A stretch of 64,000 nucleotides of DNA from Smittia aterrima (GCA_033063855.1 CP093831.1:8556001-8620000), one strand, 5' to 3'. Positions 1 through 13,900 are shown, counted from the first letter of the stretch. Notes: generated from the letters alone by a model not told the origin. Program-made: numbers and translations.

Positions 1-1505
1 TTGTAAAATCTTCCTGGATTCCGGTTCAGTTCAACTCAAGAATATTTCGAACTTTAAAGGCACCCACCAAACTTGTATACTCGCGAGCAAATTAAAGATC
101 AAACCGAACAGCTAAAGCAACGAAATCAAACTGAACCGCGATCGAGCATTCTTTGCACACTGAGGTGGAGTAGGGATGGAAACGTCGGTTCAATTCGCTT
201 GCTTTCAACATTTTTTCGACTAAAGCTCGAGGCGTAACTCCAACGAGCACGTTTGTCATGCGAAGACAATGCACGAATAATTGATGATTCCAGATTTAAG
301 CAGCAGATGAAAGTCAGCGACTTGTACTTTTGAACATTTTTCAGGTTTCATGCGAACAACTGCCTTGCAGTTCGGGTCTGAATCGTCGTCAGGTTTTGCT
401 TTCGACTGCTTTCAGATGATCATTAACTAGCTCGCGGGCAAGTTTTAACTCAGAAAAGAATTTTCCATTCAGAGTTCGATAAATGCCGGGCAAGGTCATA
501 AAAGTGGTCATTTCTGTTTTGAAAGTTATCGAGACTCAGAAATTGTCGCGAAGAGAAATATTTTTCTAGACAAGTTTGGTTTCTTTGATAATAAATTATT
601 TTTGTATTGATGAAGATGAATTTAAGCAGAGTCATCGAAAGCTCTGCTTCAGAAAAGCTCAAACGATCACAGAAAATTCAAACATTCCAAGCTTTCCAAT
701 CAAAAACGAAGGGGACTGAAATGAAAATTATTTCTACATTGCTTGCACAAAAAAGAGAAAAAGTTTTATTTACTGAGATCTTTTTAAATTAATTCTAGAA
801 AACTTTTGTAAAAAAAAAGTTCATATTAAAAGTTTCAAAAAACTTGAAACTTTCTTTGCAAAATCCTCTTTTACTCAAAGACATTCCCCTCGCTTGGAAA
901 ATTCAATTGAGTATCATTTTCTCTATAAATTGCGAGAACTCGCCGCTCTCGTCTCATTCAAGTTTCAAACATTACAAACTGAGCACGTGAAAGCTCGCAA
1001 GAGAAAAATATTTTTAATAAAACGGATAAAGAACAGAGACAGAACGCAAGATAATTTATTCATTGAACGCGCGACTGCCGATCTTATTAAGCAGAGAATC
1101 TTCTTGAAAGTTATTCAACTCGTGTTCATAAGCCGGTTGAGAAATAAAAAAGATAATATTCTTTATTAACGTGAAGCTTAAAGATTGTGCTTTAAATTCT
1201 ATATCCGGCATCGAAGGCTCGACTGGAAAGTTTATTGATTTTTCCATACGTGACGTCACTCTTCGCTTATTTTCGGGTCAAAGGAAGGAATTCTTTTCTT
1301 TTACGACGAAGTGCGTAGTAAAGGAGGTTCTGTGTGCTTCCAGACCAAAAACAAAAGAAAAATCGATTTTTCCTGCACGTTTTACGCGCAAAATATTCAC
1401 AAACGGGAAATCTAAAGTTCCTCAGTCAACCAACTTGCGTGGGAAAATTCTCACCACTTCCGAGAAAATCTTTCAAGTGGAGGAAGAAAAAGTTTACAAC
1501 ACACG
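1..1505. other. Upstream non-coding stretch
   Basis: I see no convincing coding exon, RNA gene or repeat here. It is AT-rich with short chance reading frames on both strands. The part just before 1506 is probably 5' leader or intron of the serine-rich gene that follows, but no initiator or splice acceptor stands out. Confidence 0.4.
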
Positions 1506-2123
1506 ATGGCTTTTCAAATTCCCTTAATGCGAAATGATTACGACATCTATAAAATGAATAAGGAGAACGGCGGAAAAAGCCGGTCAATACCAGCAAAGAC
1601 AAGCAATGGACGGTCAAGGAAAACGTCTGAGGGCCCATCACTTTCAACATCTCCTGGAACGAATGACGCTTTTACAAATTCGCCATCTCACCGTAACTTG
1701 CATCATGTGTCATCAGCGGGATCGCGCTACCAATTTACTCGTGTGAATTCTCGCGCATCAACATCATCGCTGATCATGAGCCCAACACGGAATCAATACG
1801 TGAACAACGCTTCGCCGCCAAAACCTGCGAAAGTTGGAAGCCAAAATAGCTTGAACAAGTTTCACAATCGACTTGTCGATAAGCTTCGCAAAGCTTTCAA
1901 AGGCAGTGGATCTTCTTCGGAAGACACGCGATCATGAAAGTCGCATTCCGTCGATCTTTCATCTCCATTTCGACGAACATCAACAGATAATTGTAAGAAG
2001 ACGAGTGCATCGAGTGCCGCGATTGCAGCATTGGAACGACAGTTCCAACTCATGGCATCGTCAGAAGAGCCATCAGAGGACGAAGACGAACAAAGATGTG
2101 ACGAGAAATTCATTCTAATTTGA
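1506..2123 (+). CDS. Serine-rich basic protein of unknown function, interrupted by one in-frame TGA
   Basis: I do not recognise this protein. From ATG 1506 the frame runs 143 codons to TGA at 1935-1937, then stays open for 61 more codons to a second TGA at 2121-2123. The first part is rich in Ser, Asn, Pro and Arg, with repeated S-P and R-x-x-S patterns that look like phosphorylation-prone disordered sequence, and ends in a basic amphipathic stretch (KFHNRLVDKLRKAFKGS). The part after the TGA has the same composition: SVDLSSPFRRTST, an Ala-rich helix-like segment AAIAALERQF, then an acidic tail EEPSEDEDE. Both parts use coding-like codons in one frame. No sensible GT-AG intron would remove the TGA. 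A GTAAGA at 1993 could be a donor, but the frame beyond it still looks coding. The TGA could be read through, edited, a sequencing error, or a true end. Internal Met 1554 is an alternative start. Confidence 0.5.
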
Positions 2124-5100
2124 GCAGACAGTGCACTGCCATTGGGTAAATCGTCATTGTCTCTGGCACTTGAAAAATAAGCTTACGCAACGAGCATCGA
2201 TTTTCTGCATAATAGAAAAGCTTGAAGTCGTTACTGGAGCGGCTCTTGCTGCGCTTTATTTGTAACAAAACTTATCGCACTCCTAAAATAACTTTGAACT
2301 AAAGAAACAACAAGTAAGTCGTGAAAGTTAAATTTAGTTGTGAACAACAGCTTCGCAAAACTTAAGTAATGAAGACAATTTTAAAAGCTTTGCCCGTAAA
2401 ATGATGACGGTTCAAGATTAGTGAGCGGAAGACGATTCTATGAACTCTTTGACAGAAGATTAGTTGTAACTGTCTTCGGAATGCCAAAAATAATCTTCCA
2501 AAGGTTTTCGTTAGATTATTTACGTCTTCCGCAAAACACTTCTTGGGTTTGAATCTTTTCTAATAATAAAGCTTCGAAAAGACAAACGAAATCTTGAAAT
2601 TAGATTGCGTCATTTTCAAGATAATAGAGACGCAAATCTAATTTACTTTCTTATCATCACGTTTTTAATTTGTTTTGCTGCAATTTATTTTCACAACATT
2701 GCACAACTTTAATTAATGTCTCACTAGTCGAGAATACAAATGAATCATCGCAGTTACTCCCTTGTTTATCTTCTCGAAGTTTTGCAAACCATAAATTAAT
2801 ATTTGTTTCCTCACACGTCAATTTTTATCAAAGACAAAGGCTTTAAAAGGCAAAACCGCTTCGAGTGTTTCTTTAATCTTTTGTGGATCATCATCGAGTG
2901 TATTCACTTTTTGTTTGTTGACTTGCATTGGAGAAGAAAAATGCAAAATATTTAGAATGAAAAGCAAAAGTTCTGTGATAAATTTATTTAGAAGAATTCG
3001 AATTGAAACGTCTCAGTGCGCTTTTGTGATGAGCTCTTTTGAGACTCGTCTTAACGTGCCTAACGAAAAAAAAAATATATTTTTATACGTTAGTATCTGA
3101 TTAAAAGTGAAGAAAGATTCAGAGGATACGAGAAAGCTTTTCAAACTCTTGTGTTAGTCACCTACAGACGACTTATTAATTTCCCTTTCGTTCGATGATA
3201 AAATAAAACTTTAATTACAAACGTTGGCGTCGTAGAGGAAACTGTGGCATGATATCTGCTCTCAAGGGAGACAGAAAGTCGAGTTGAAAATCAATTGGAA
3301 TTGTTATTGAAAACAAGAAAAAAAAAGTTTTCATTTTGTTTTCTCACATTTCATTGAGAAAGAAAGCTGAAAAATACTTTCTAACGCGATTTCCCTGGCC
3401 ACACATCATTCCAAAATCCATAAATTGTAATAAAATATCAAAAGACTTCAAAAGTCAAATATCGATTAAAGATTTAACTCTGTCAAAGACGGAAATAGAT
3501 GTTAAGTAATAATAAATTTAATTACGAGCAAGCTTTTTTGTATCAACGACAAGCGAAGCAAAATATTCGATCAGAAATTAATAAAGTTTATTTGTAATTC
3601 AAGCATGAGAGTTTTTCTTTATTTTCTTTCAGTCAAAAGTACGAAACTCACAATAATTTCGAAAACATCATTAAACTCGACGAATTTTTGATTCTTTTAA
3701 TGAAGCGTGTTGCTTAATCTCCTCCAGTCGTCGCTATTTTTAGCTCAGAATGAAGATTAATGAAACGAATTGCTTTTGCAAGTAGAATTGACATTTATTG
3801 ATCGCGCGAGGCCCGTTTCTTGCTCTTGAAAAATCCTGTCGCTTGCTAGAGCGGAAAGAAGAACAAAATTTTCTTTTTTCAATTTATTGAATGGAAAATT
3901 CCCAAAAAGTTCTTGGCAACGCGAAGAAGCTTCATTTGTTTGGCGGATATTTGGTTGCAATTTGCAATAAAAGGCAATTATTAAGCAACCACTCGAGATA
4001 TCGATGTTGATTACGAGGCCCGTGACACAGAAAGCAACTTTTTGTTTGTTTCAAGAGCTTTGCTGAAACCGGTAAAATATTCCCTTATCGAACAACATGA
4101 CAAACGAAACGTGAGCAGCCCTGTAAAGTCTTCGAGTTTATCGTAAAAATGATTTATAATTTTTCATTTATTCCGTCGTTTGCAGTTTTTCGCTCTCAAC
4201 ATGCTTCGCTTGTGTTGGTCTGGGAATTTTCCACTCTCGCTAGGAATTCACTGAATGAGCCGAAAGTTTTTGAACTACCTAGTTTTGGCTCGACTAGTGT
4301 TTCAGTCATCCATCGATTCATCAAACCGCAAGCACGAGCAACAGTCTACAGCGAGTCACATGTAACGAATCGATGGCTTGCTCGCGGGAATCGCTTACAC
4401 GTGAAACATTAGTTCGCTAAGCGTTTTGTTCCTCTACTGCTTCAATGTAAAGGCTTTACAGTGAAGCTAATTGAATAAATGTTTGCATGAATAATGGAAA
4501 CCCATCGATTTGTTGGGAACTGACGCTTAAAACACCTTTGATAATATGGAGAACATTTGAAGCTCAGAAAAGCTCTTTTCTCTTTAATCCATTAGCGATT
4601 AATGGATTACTCGAGCGGAGTCTGAATGGAAAACTTGATTGATCTTGAAGACTAGCTCCACTGCCATGAAGATAATTTGAACTTGGATCTTACAAAGTTG
4701 CTAAATTTAATTGAATGGTCGGTACGAGTTCCTCCGTTCACAGATTCGAACGCATGATTGCATTCGAGAAATATTTCTGAAATCGCAAAGTAATTAAGAC
4801 CACAAATAGTCACTGGCGCCACTTGTTGTGCAACGTTGACACACAGTCACCTGCCACGATGTTCGTTGTAGCGAATCGCTTAACATTTGATATTCAGTTG
4901 TTACATTTTCAGTAAACAAAGACTTTTTAGATTCAAATCTTTCTCAAATTGTGAGACAGTTTCTAAAATTCAAGTGCGGAGTAGCTGAAAGATGATCAGA
5001 CATTCAAAACGGCTTTCAGACATTTTCTCTTCCACTTCCGGAAAATCAATATCGCTCGACATTGAAAGCGAATCTAGGGCAGATTTTGATTACATTTCAG

Positions 5101-8100
5101 GTTTCATCGTTGATTGAGAATTGATTCGTTGGTCAACTTGTTTACAATCTCATCTGTTTACTTTGATGATTGGCGTCGCTCAATTACTTTTCCGTCTTTT
5201 CGCGTCGCAATCGCTCGAGCGCCAAACGAGTACATGCATTGTTTTTAGACTCGAAATTTTCGATTCAGAGACTGACATTGAAAGAGATAGTTTACATTTA
5301 GCGGTCAGGGTTGGTAGCTAAGACTGGTCGTTCACCTGCTGAGAAGCTTTTAATCGGGTGAATTTATTTAAAACTCTTTCACTTTAATTATTCAATCCCT
5401 GCCAACGCGCAAAGATTTATTTACAAAAATACTTTACGAAAATAGTTTTTTAGGATCTCAATCGCGAGTTAAAAATATTTACAAACTTCATGAAATTGTA
5501 AGAAATCGATGTCAACTTGCACTTGACTTTCTTGTGGCTTCCGCATCTGTGATCATTGACAATGAACCTTCTCATGAAAATGCATTTGCTTAAGAAGACA
5601 ATTGTATCGTGACAATAATAATATTTATTAAAGCAAGTGAGAAGCAACAAGAGTTTTATTGTTTTGTGGTCTGACAACTTTGATAAAATGAACTCTTTTG
5701 TGCGGTGAAGCTCGCTCTTATTATATCAGCTGCGTCTCTTGTGACCTTTTATCCAGAGACATAAATCTAATAACCTTCGGGATTACCTCGAATCGTGATA
5801 ATTAAACTGAGGCGAATGCTCTAGGAACGACATTCGCAATGCGCTAGGTCAGGAAATTATTGAAATGAGCCGCTTCACTTGCACTCTCGCAATTTCTATT
5901 TCGAAATTCATTTCATTCCGTGCATTTTGCAAACATACAAGCGACACTTGAGTTGAAGTAGAAATTATTTAACTGGTTTCAACTGCATCAGCGTTATTCA
6001 TTTTCAAAATTCATCGGAAGCGATGAGAATGTAGATGATAATGCAATTGTTAATGAGTTTGCAGTTGTTTGCGTTGAGTACTCGTCATAAACTCAGGTAA
6101 ATGAATTGAATTCCCCGTTCTTTCAACAAAAAAAATACTTATTTGATGTGCATTTGCATTTAAACAACTGGTTAAAGCGGCTCATTGCAGTTTGTTGCTC
6201 GACGTGCGAAAATTTATTGCAATTGCTAAAGTTTTGCAAGATATTCACAAATAAAAAAGTTTTTTTAAACTGGAAATAAAAAAGGAAATTAAGTTAATCG
6301 TCGATAAATTTACTGCAATTGATTTGTCCTGGATATGAATGATGGAAAAACTTTCATCAAACGTTTTACAGAGACATCAATAGAAATGCAAGTGCGAGAA
6401 AAGTTTCTTCGAACTGCAGCAGTAAACTTCAGTTTTCACGCCTTCGGACATTTCTGGTTTGCATTCAGTTTATTGTGTAATTAAATTTTCTGTGAAAAAC
6501 GTTTTCTGAATCACAGCAAGTGCACGTGAGTCTAAGCAAGCGATACGACGAGAGTCTTTGAAATTCCTATCGGGAGTCACAATGGTTCTCGGTTCTCGAC
6601 TTTCAATGTCATTGCCTCCGGTGTGCAATATCAGATGATTCTTCGCTGCGCTGAAGATTATGAGTAATTGAGTTTATGTTTTCTTGAAAGCTTCGTGTAA
6701 ACTTTGTGATTAATTAGAGAGAACAACTGGAATGGAAATTTTCCAAACCAGTTTAGCGTTGATTACGTCAGCAGTTAGATAAACATTTGCTCGTCCGACA
6801 TCTGTTGTTGCAGGCGAAATAACAAATCGCATAGAGTGACGAACTGTCGCATCCTTGACAAAAGCGAAATTCTATTTCGAGCACAAATTTAATATTCTTT
6901 TAGTAATTAGAGACGATGCGAGGCGTCGTATCAAATTTAAAATGGAAATGATTCCGAGGAATAAAACTGAATGACGTGCCTCCTCGTTTTATTGATTCTC
7001 CAATGGCCAACGACTAATTAAATTCGAATCAATTGTGGAGAGCTGCAAAGTGCGTATTTATACATCGGATCTATCCAGTTTCAATTAAAATAAATTCGTC
7101 GGTCTAATGGACGTCATCGCGACTCTAAATAAGACGAATGAGTTCTGGAGAAGTCAGTAATGGATCGTTCGACTTTTATTTTTATAAATGAAGCTCTAGA
7201 GCAAACTGACTGAGTGCAACAAAAAGACAAACCAATAAATTCTGTTCTCACATTCTAACCAAAGCCTCGTGGCATTTATGATCGAATAAATATTAATCAC
7301 GACATCATGTGAATTGATCTTGGATTTTTGATCAATGTCGGTAATAAAAAAGATGCTTCTTTGTATTTGGCTTAATTAAATTGTACTCAAACTGACGTCA
7401 CAAAATTTGTTACAATTTAGAGAGCGATGAAAAACGATCCTAAAATAAGATCTTCTTGTTGACGATGTATGCTCGTGGATGTAATTTTCGCTGTCAAAAA
7501 CGAGCTTCAACCGAGCGGAGAACGATTTTTTTTTCTTAGCTGAATTTCCTTGTTCCGTTGAAGCAACAAGCCGATTTTCTTCGCCAAAAAAAATTAAGTG
7601 CCTTTTAGATTTATTTGGGAATTCATCGCAAGAGCTTATGTCGAGTTTCTCCGAAAATTTCGGCACGTGTGCTTCCAATTTTGGGCAAAATATTTCTTTC
7701 TCAAATCGCAATGTAAAAATAGCAAACGATCTTGTTTTCCTCGCATTTCCGACGCATCTTAACGGCCTTGAAAATTATTTGTTTACGTGATTTTCTTCTC
7801 GTACAGCCGAGTAATGAGAAAAGCGGGAAAATCCTGCACCTTACGAACGAGAGTTTAATATCTCAAGGAGACATAAATAATAATTAAGTGCTGACCTAAT
7901 TTATGAAAATCTTGATAAGATTTTAGTTTCAGGAGCTTTTGTAAAAGTCTTCCTTTCAACAAGCGAATCTGACGAAGGCTCTGATGAATAAGAAGAAGAA
8001 GAGACAAGTTACTTTCGTCTGATGAATAAAGTTTCAAACCTCCCTCGAGCTTCGTCCTACTACAAAACCAAGATAAGCTATTGTTAAAGAGGACAATGCT

Positions 8101-8458
8101 ACATTTTGTAATAAAAAAAAAGTTTTTCCTTTTACTGCAGCTCAACGAATCTATTACGACCTGCTCCAATTTTCTTACCCGTCGAAACAAGTTGTTTCGT
8201 TTAAATAAATTGCATTCCTTCACGTCTTACTTTCATCGTATCGTTCTTTCGGTCATCAAACTACACTTAAAATTTGTTTATGTGAATGGAACAAATGAGC
8301 TTTTATCGCGTCGTATTTCTTATGGCGTACGTTTCACAGGGAAAGCAGAAAAATTAAATTTTCGGTTTTGGCAAGAAAACTCTTCCTCGATGATCTTTGT
8401 GGTCGTTTTGGCGGCGACAAAATAATCGACGTGAATATTTTTGAATTACAGAAAATTC
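2124..8458. other. Long intergenic region
   Basis: Roughly 6.3 kb between the serine-rich ORF and the 3' end of Prp31. I find no exon with coding character, tRNA-like cloverleaf, transposon end or tandem repeat. Short open frames on both strands look random in composition. It could hold enhancers or unannotated non-coding exons, which I cannot see from sequence. Confidence 0.4.
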
Positions 8459-8464
8459 TTTATT
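8459..8464 (-). terminator. Poly(A) signal for Prp31
   Basis: AATAAA on the minus strand starts about 11 nt beyond the Prp31 stop codon (8475-8477). This implies a very short 3' UTR. Confidence 0.5.
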
Positions 8465-8474
8465 TTGTGAATGT

Positions 8475-10046
8475 TTACATCGCTTTCTTACCAACGCTCA
8501 TGAATCCACTTGTATTGGAGAAATATTTCAAGCTCGCCTCGCTGAGTGTCTTTTCAGCAGCTCCTGGATTGTGAATCTCCAATCCCTGAAGAGGTGTGAA
8601 AGCAACAGACGAAGCAGTTCCCGAGACATGTTTCTTGATCGCTGTTGTCGTTCCGATGACTTGATTTTGTCGCTGCATGTTCTTTTGCAGGGTTTTGCTG
8701 ATTCTAACTTTCGTTTTCTCATCGATTTGCGGCATTCGAATGCGACCAGTGCTTTTCTTGCCGATTGTTCCTCGAGTGTAGCCAAGATCATCTTGATACG
8801 CGTCATCCTCAATTTCAGCGAAGTTCATGCGATTGGCATGTTTACGATATTCAGTAACAGCGTAGCGCTCTTTCATTTTCCGAACTCGTTTTCCGCCTCG
8901 TTTCTTTTTCCCGCCTTCAAGTGGTTTTGGCAATGGCTTGATAAACTTAACCGGAGGTGGTTCTTGTAATTTGTCCAATTTCTTCTCGATATCTTCACGG
9001 AATCCTTGGCCGATGTGTCCATGAATAGCCTCGTGCGCTGAATCTACACGAGCGGCGAGTGTTGCTTTATTGGCGACTAATCGAGCAGCCTTCCGTCTCA
9101 AATCTGGAGGGGTTGTTTGCACTACTTCCGAGTAGTAAATATGTCCAGTATGAGGTAGCATTGCGACCTTGGAAAATCCTGAAAGTTGTTTCTTTTGAGA
9201 TCCCAGGACCATCAAGTTGCATGAAGGAATCTTTGCGAGTTTTGTAAGACCACCAGCTAACCCAACAAGCTTCGCTGCTATTGATGCTCCAACGATTGCG
9301 CAAAGATTAGGTGCAATGAATGTCATCTTGCTTTCAACGTAATCGTAGATTTTAATCTTAAAGTTGTCAAGCTCACTTGCCATGTCACAAGCTTCGTTGA
9401 TCTGATCCAGTTCTTCGTCGGTAAGTAATTGACCTTGCGTAGTAGAAGCTGTCACAGAAACGATCATAATCGTGGCTTGAGTTAGAATCTGTTGGAGTTT
9501 TTCGTTGTTCTTTGCTTGATCCAAATCATTGCGAAGCTCTTTCACAGCTTTGATGTAATCAATCTCTCCCATGATGAGTTCTGTAAGTTCAGGGAATCGT
9601 TTCTGATATTTGTCCTTCGTGAACTTATGAATTAATGAGATTTCTGCATCGATTTCAACAGCAATATTATTAGCTTCAACGATGAGTTGGTACTCAGGGT
9701 CACTCTCAAGATTTCCAATCATTTCTGAAGTGTTCCTGGCTTGAGTGACATATTTCTCAATCTCTGCAAGAATACGAATGAGACGTGGCGAGTCACGAAG
9801 TTTGCAAAGTTCCCGAACTGAATTTACATTCACATCTACTTGCATTTGCTCCTCGACAATCATTTCTTCATCTTCCGGTGCATTTTTATTTTCTAAAAAA
9901 GAAAACAAATTGTTTTTATGAGAATTTTAAAATTTTCTTCCCAACTTACCTTCATCACTCTCAACTTCCTTTTTAATAAGATCCTCCAAGTCTTCTATAT
10001 CGTTATCATCTTCAAGATCAGCTAGAAGTTCGTCCGCTAAAGACAT
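8475..10046 (-). CDS. Prp31: U4/U6 small nuclear ribonucleoprotein Prp31
   Basis: Prp31 is the spliceosomal protein that bridges U4 snRNA and the 15.5K protein to U6/U5 in the tri-snRNP. Two exons, 10046-9950 and 9892-8475, separated by a 57-nt intron, give 504 aa, close to the roughly 500 aa of animal PRPF31. The N-terminus MSLADELLADLEDD is the family hallmark and fixes the start. An acidic N-terminus is followed by the NOSIC helical region and then the Nop domain, with the block IAPNLCAIVGASIAAKLVGLAGGL cut here as APNLCAIVGASIAAKLVG, and then GSQKK and the HTGHIYYSEVVQ segment. A lysine/arginine-rich nuclear-localisation stretch (GGKKKRGGKRVRKMKERY) and the conserved Prp31 C-terminal domain (GRIRMPQ, KTLQKNMQ) follow. 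It is transcribed divergently from the PKC gene, sharing the interval 10047-10581. Confidence 0.96.
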
Positions 10047-10579
10047 TTTCAATTATTTTTGTTTTTCCGACTTTTCAAAACGTTTAACTGTTTCAAATAA
10101 TTTTTATACGTTAAAATTTAATAAAGTTTTGAAAGAAAATTAATCGTTAAATGTTTTTAGGTCTTTGGTTAAGTTAAAAATTGAAAACATAAAATAAAGC
10201 ATTAAAACTAAATAAGTTTTCTAATAAAAGTAAATTTATTTTATTTCATATTAAGTTATGTTTTTAAATTAATGTTTTAGAAGCATAAAATATGCTCCGT
10301 CGTTTCTCAGTACGGCTCTTGGTCGGTTCTCTTACTACGCACACGTCAGGAAGGAAAGAAAAATATCTCTCGCTCAAACAATAATATCTCTCAAGTCTCC
10401 TCAGTCGAGAAACTCATCTCAACGCGAGAAGTTGTACAACAGCTCCGCTCTGTCGGAATTAGTTGATGAAAAAATTGTATGTAAATAAAAGTCGCGAAAC
10501 AGCGTCGAAGGCGGAGACGAATTAGTGAATTAGTTTAATTAAATTATCTGCTTTCCACATATTAAATTAGCCAACACGT
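10047..10579. promoter_or_regulatory. Divergent promoter interval between Prp31 and PKC
   Basis: About 0.5 kb separates the Prp31 start codon (minus strand) from the predicted PKC transcription start. The Prp31-proximal half is very AT-rich. The middle (10290-10460) is relatively GC-rich. I see no TATA box in a position to serve Prp31. Its bidirectional role is inferred from the gene layout. Confidence 0.4.
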
Positions 10580-10613
10580 TCAGTCATTGGTCTCGAGTGT
10601 CCGATTCAAGTTG
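10580..10613 (+). promoter_or_regulatory. Initiator plus DPE core promoter of the PKC gene
   Basis: TCAGTC at 10580-10585 matches the arthropod initiator, placing +1 at A10582. At +28 to +32 (10609-10613) the bases AGTTG fit the downstream promoter element consensus RGWYV at exactly the required spacing. No TATA box lies near -30. The predicted 5' leader to ATG 10937 is 355 nt if unspliced. Confidence 0.5.
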
Positions 10614-10936
10614 TGTGTGAAAAAGCAGAAAATAATTTTTGCAACACTTTTTCTCATTCTTGTGCGAAATTCCAATCAAATTTCCAACGGGAAATCTTAC
10701 TCTCCTTATATTGCGATTGGCCAGCTCTCTCGGTTGCGTTTCCTGTGCGTGAGATAGCAAATATCTTGCCATTGTCAGTCCGCGAGGCACCGTCGTGTTG
10801 TGTACAAGGCTCCTAACACGTTAAGCTGAGTCGTAGTGAATATAAATCAAAAATATAAAAAAAATAAAGGGAAAAATAGTTCCGCTGATATTGAATAACA
10901 TAAATCGGATACAAGCTGAGATAAGTGAGACGAAAA

Positions 10937-13900
10937 ATGGCTGAAGAAGACAACCAGGATAATGATGCTCCAGAAGGAAAGTTCTTGTTGCGTAAACGGG
11001 AACGTAAAGGAGCATTGAAGAAAAAGAACGTCTACAATGTAAAGGACCATCGCTTTATTCCACGTTTCTTCAAGCAACCGACATTCTGCAGCCATTGCAA
11101 GGATTTCATCTGGTAAGTTCAAAAATGAATTCGCTGGAATTCTTCTTGGGATTTTGAACATTTCACGAAAAGTAATTCGATCAGGATATTTCACATCACG
11201 AACGTATCAATGAATAATAAAGGAAGAAACTTCAAAAACTTGTTGATTGCTCCACACGAGAACTTTTTCTGTCTTTCTCGATTAAGGAGAGAACAAACAT
11301 TCAGTTTATTGTGCGACCACCGTCAAAATGAGCCACATAAATTGCTGTAGAACAAAAAATAAAAGCGAGCGAGTAAGTGAGAGCGAAGCACTCATAAAAT
11401 CGATAAACACTGTGCACATTTTCATGGGTTCACAGGATGGAGAACTGTTTTTTAATATGAAGGGATTCTACAGGCAGAGCGACGGAGCTTTTGCGGGAGG
11501 GAAACAAGTCGACGATAGTCTAAAGAAAAATCAATGATGATGCTGAGAAGAAGCTCATGTGATGCTGTAATGAAATATGAGAAACAAAAGCGATAACAAA
11601 GTTCGTCAATCGCTGTGGAACTCTCGTAATTGAGTTGTAAATCTGACAAGCTTTCGCAAGCATAAGTTCGTAAATTCGATAAGTTTCGAGTACCTTGTCG
11701 ACTAAGTAGTGTTTAGGTCTTCAATTGAGAGACTTTATTGTGTTTGTCAAGGTCGATTGCGCTCTTATTTTAGATGAAATCGAGAGAATCATTGAGACTT
11801 ACGGAAAAGCTCTTCAAGTTTTTATTTGTTTAGAAAAGCTTTTCTGTTCGTTTATAAATTTTGATTGAATATCTCAAACTTAAATGAGACAATTATTCAT
11901 TTGCGTCAGACAAATAGTCAAAGTTTTGTAATCGACATGTTTTCATTATTTCGTTGTTTCAACAAACTGAAACTTTGTTTACGTCTGGGGCGTCTGATCA
12001 TACTTCAAAAATTCTTCTCGCGCTTTACACTAAAACTCAATCAATTTGACCTTAATCATCGCCAGCATCTGCGAACGGTGAAACCGTCACATTCTCTTGA
12101 TGAAAGTCTTGTTGTTCTTGTCTAACTCTCGCTACATCAATTAATGATAGCGACGGATTTATTTTGTAGAAAGTGGCAAAGTTTCATCGTGCGCCATTAA
12201 ATTTTCATTAGAACGTCTTATTTCAAAAAAAAAGTTTTTTACGGTCACAAGGTCTTCACTCTGTGTTGAAAGGCTGGCCATCTTCTTAATATTTCATTTA
12301 CCCCGAATGGTTAATTTGAGTTCATTAAAAAATGTCTTTTTGCTTATTAATTTGTTTTTCGGTCTGTTCTTGAAATTTACATGTTTTTGTACTCTGGTTT
12401 CATCAAACATGAGTAGCTCGGGGATGTTGATAAATCTCATTGCGTTTTCAAGCCTGAATTTAACTTTGCTGATGAGATTTCTCCATCAGCTTGGAAGGAT
12501 CTTAATACTTTATGATTAATTAACGTCTTAAAGTCAGATCCTCTCCTCGGCAGCCTTCGACCTAAGCCGTCACCCTCAAACGGTAGAGAAAGTAATTCCT
12601 TTTCAAGTTTGAGTCGTAACCAGTGACGTTGAGAAATGATTTTCTCTGTAGTTCGGTACTGGAGAAAATTTTAAAAGTGTCGACATATTTACGCAAAACT
12701 CCGTCTTACTTTTCATTTTTGTATTGTGCGAAATGGAAGGCTGAGGTCTCATAAAATGTTTTGAGAATAAGCTTGCATCCTCCCACAAGCTCAAGGAGCA
12801 GGAAAACACATTGCGAATGGAACAAATGAATTATGAAGAAGTTTAAGAAAGATTTCTTGCCTTTGCCCTGTGCTCGAGGGCCGACAACGTCGTGACGAAG
12901 GTTGTTCGCCCTTTCCACATCATGCAACATCGAAATTAACGAAAAGAAAACAGAGAAAAGTTTCTTTCCATTCTAACCGAGTAAAAGTTACAACGTAAAA
13001 GAAGAGGAAAGCTTCACGGAGTTGTAGTAAAAATAGTTTTTTTTTATGTTTTTTTATCTCACACGTCAGTGCCATTAGAAGAATAAGGCTGGTAGATTAA
13101 ATTAAAACTACGGCTGCAAGCTTTCTTCTCGAGATGTAATCATTTGAGTGAGCAATGATGGCTGCGAGCCTTCAACTCGAGGGAGACGAACGAGAGAAAA
13201 ATCATTTTGTTCTTTTGTATTCCCTTGGTCATCGCCAGCATCGTTCGACGTCATCGCAGTCGGAAAAGCTTTTATTATATTCGAGCAATTCATCACAGTT
13301 AGGGAAGCGAAACCATTAATGTTCCTTTTATTCCTCTTGCTCCTAATGATGAAAGAGCTTTTCGTTGCAATGTTTCCCTGCGGCAACGACTCAGACATCC
13401 AACAAGTTGAGACCAAAACAACAGCGATCGTGGGTTGCTTGGTATTCTTCGAATCCGACGGGAGCTTTCCGGCGGTCGCTGGTGAATAATTGAATTAAAG
13501 CGATGAACTAGTCGACTGAATTATCATACGTTGTCAGCCCACCAAGGTGATAATAAAGTTCATCATAAATTATGCTGTCAGCGAGCGGCTTCATGCCATC
13601 GCCACTGGTGCAATGTTTACATTTTCATCTCGTGTGTCGCTGAATCGTGTAAATTGCTTCGAACATTTCTGTCATCCTGCAAAGTGAAGCAGAAAATTAT
13701 CGCTTTTAATGGTTGGACAGAAAAAACGTCGCTTAAACGTTCATCGAGACTAAAATAAAATTCATTTCCCTCCCACTCCATTTTCGTAGGGAAAATACAA
13801 TGAAAACTCAAAAGCAGAGAGAAGAGAAAAAAACGTTTTCCCGACTGCATTTGACCTAGTTTCTCCAAAAATATAAATCGAAATTTTTGTGAGAAGCAAT

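Noticed and set aside
8571..8969. Open frames opposite and out of frame with Prp31
   Set aside because: Shadows of the strongly supported Prp31 coding sequence.
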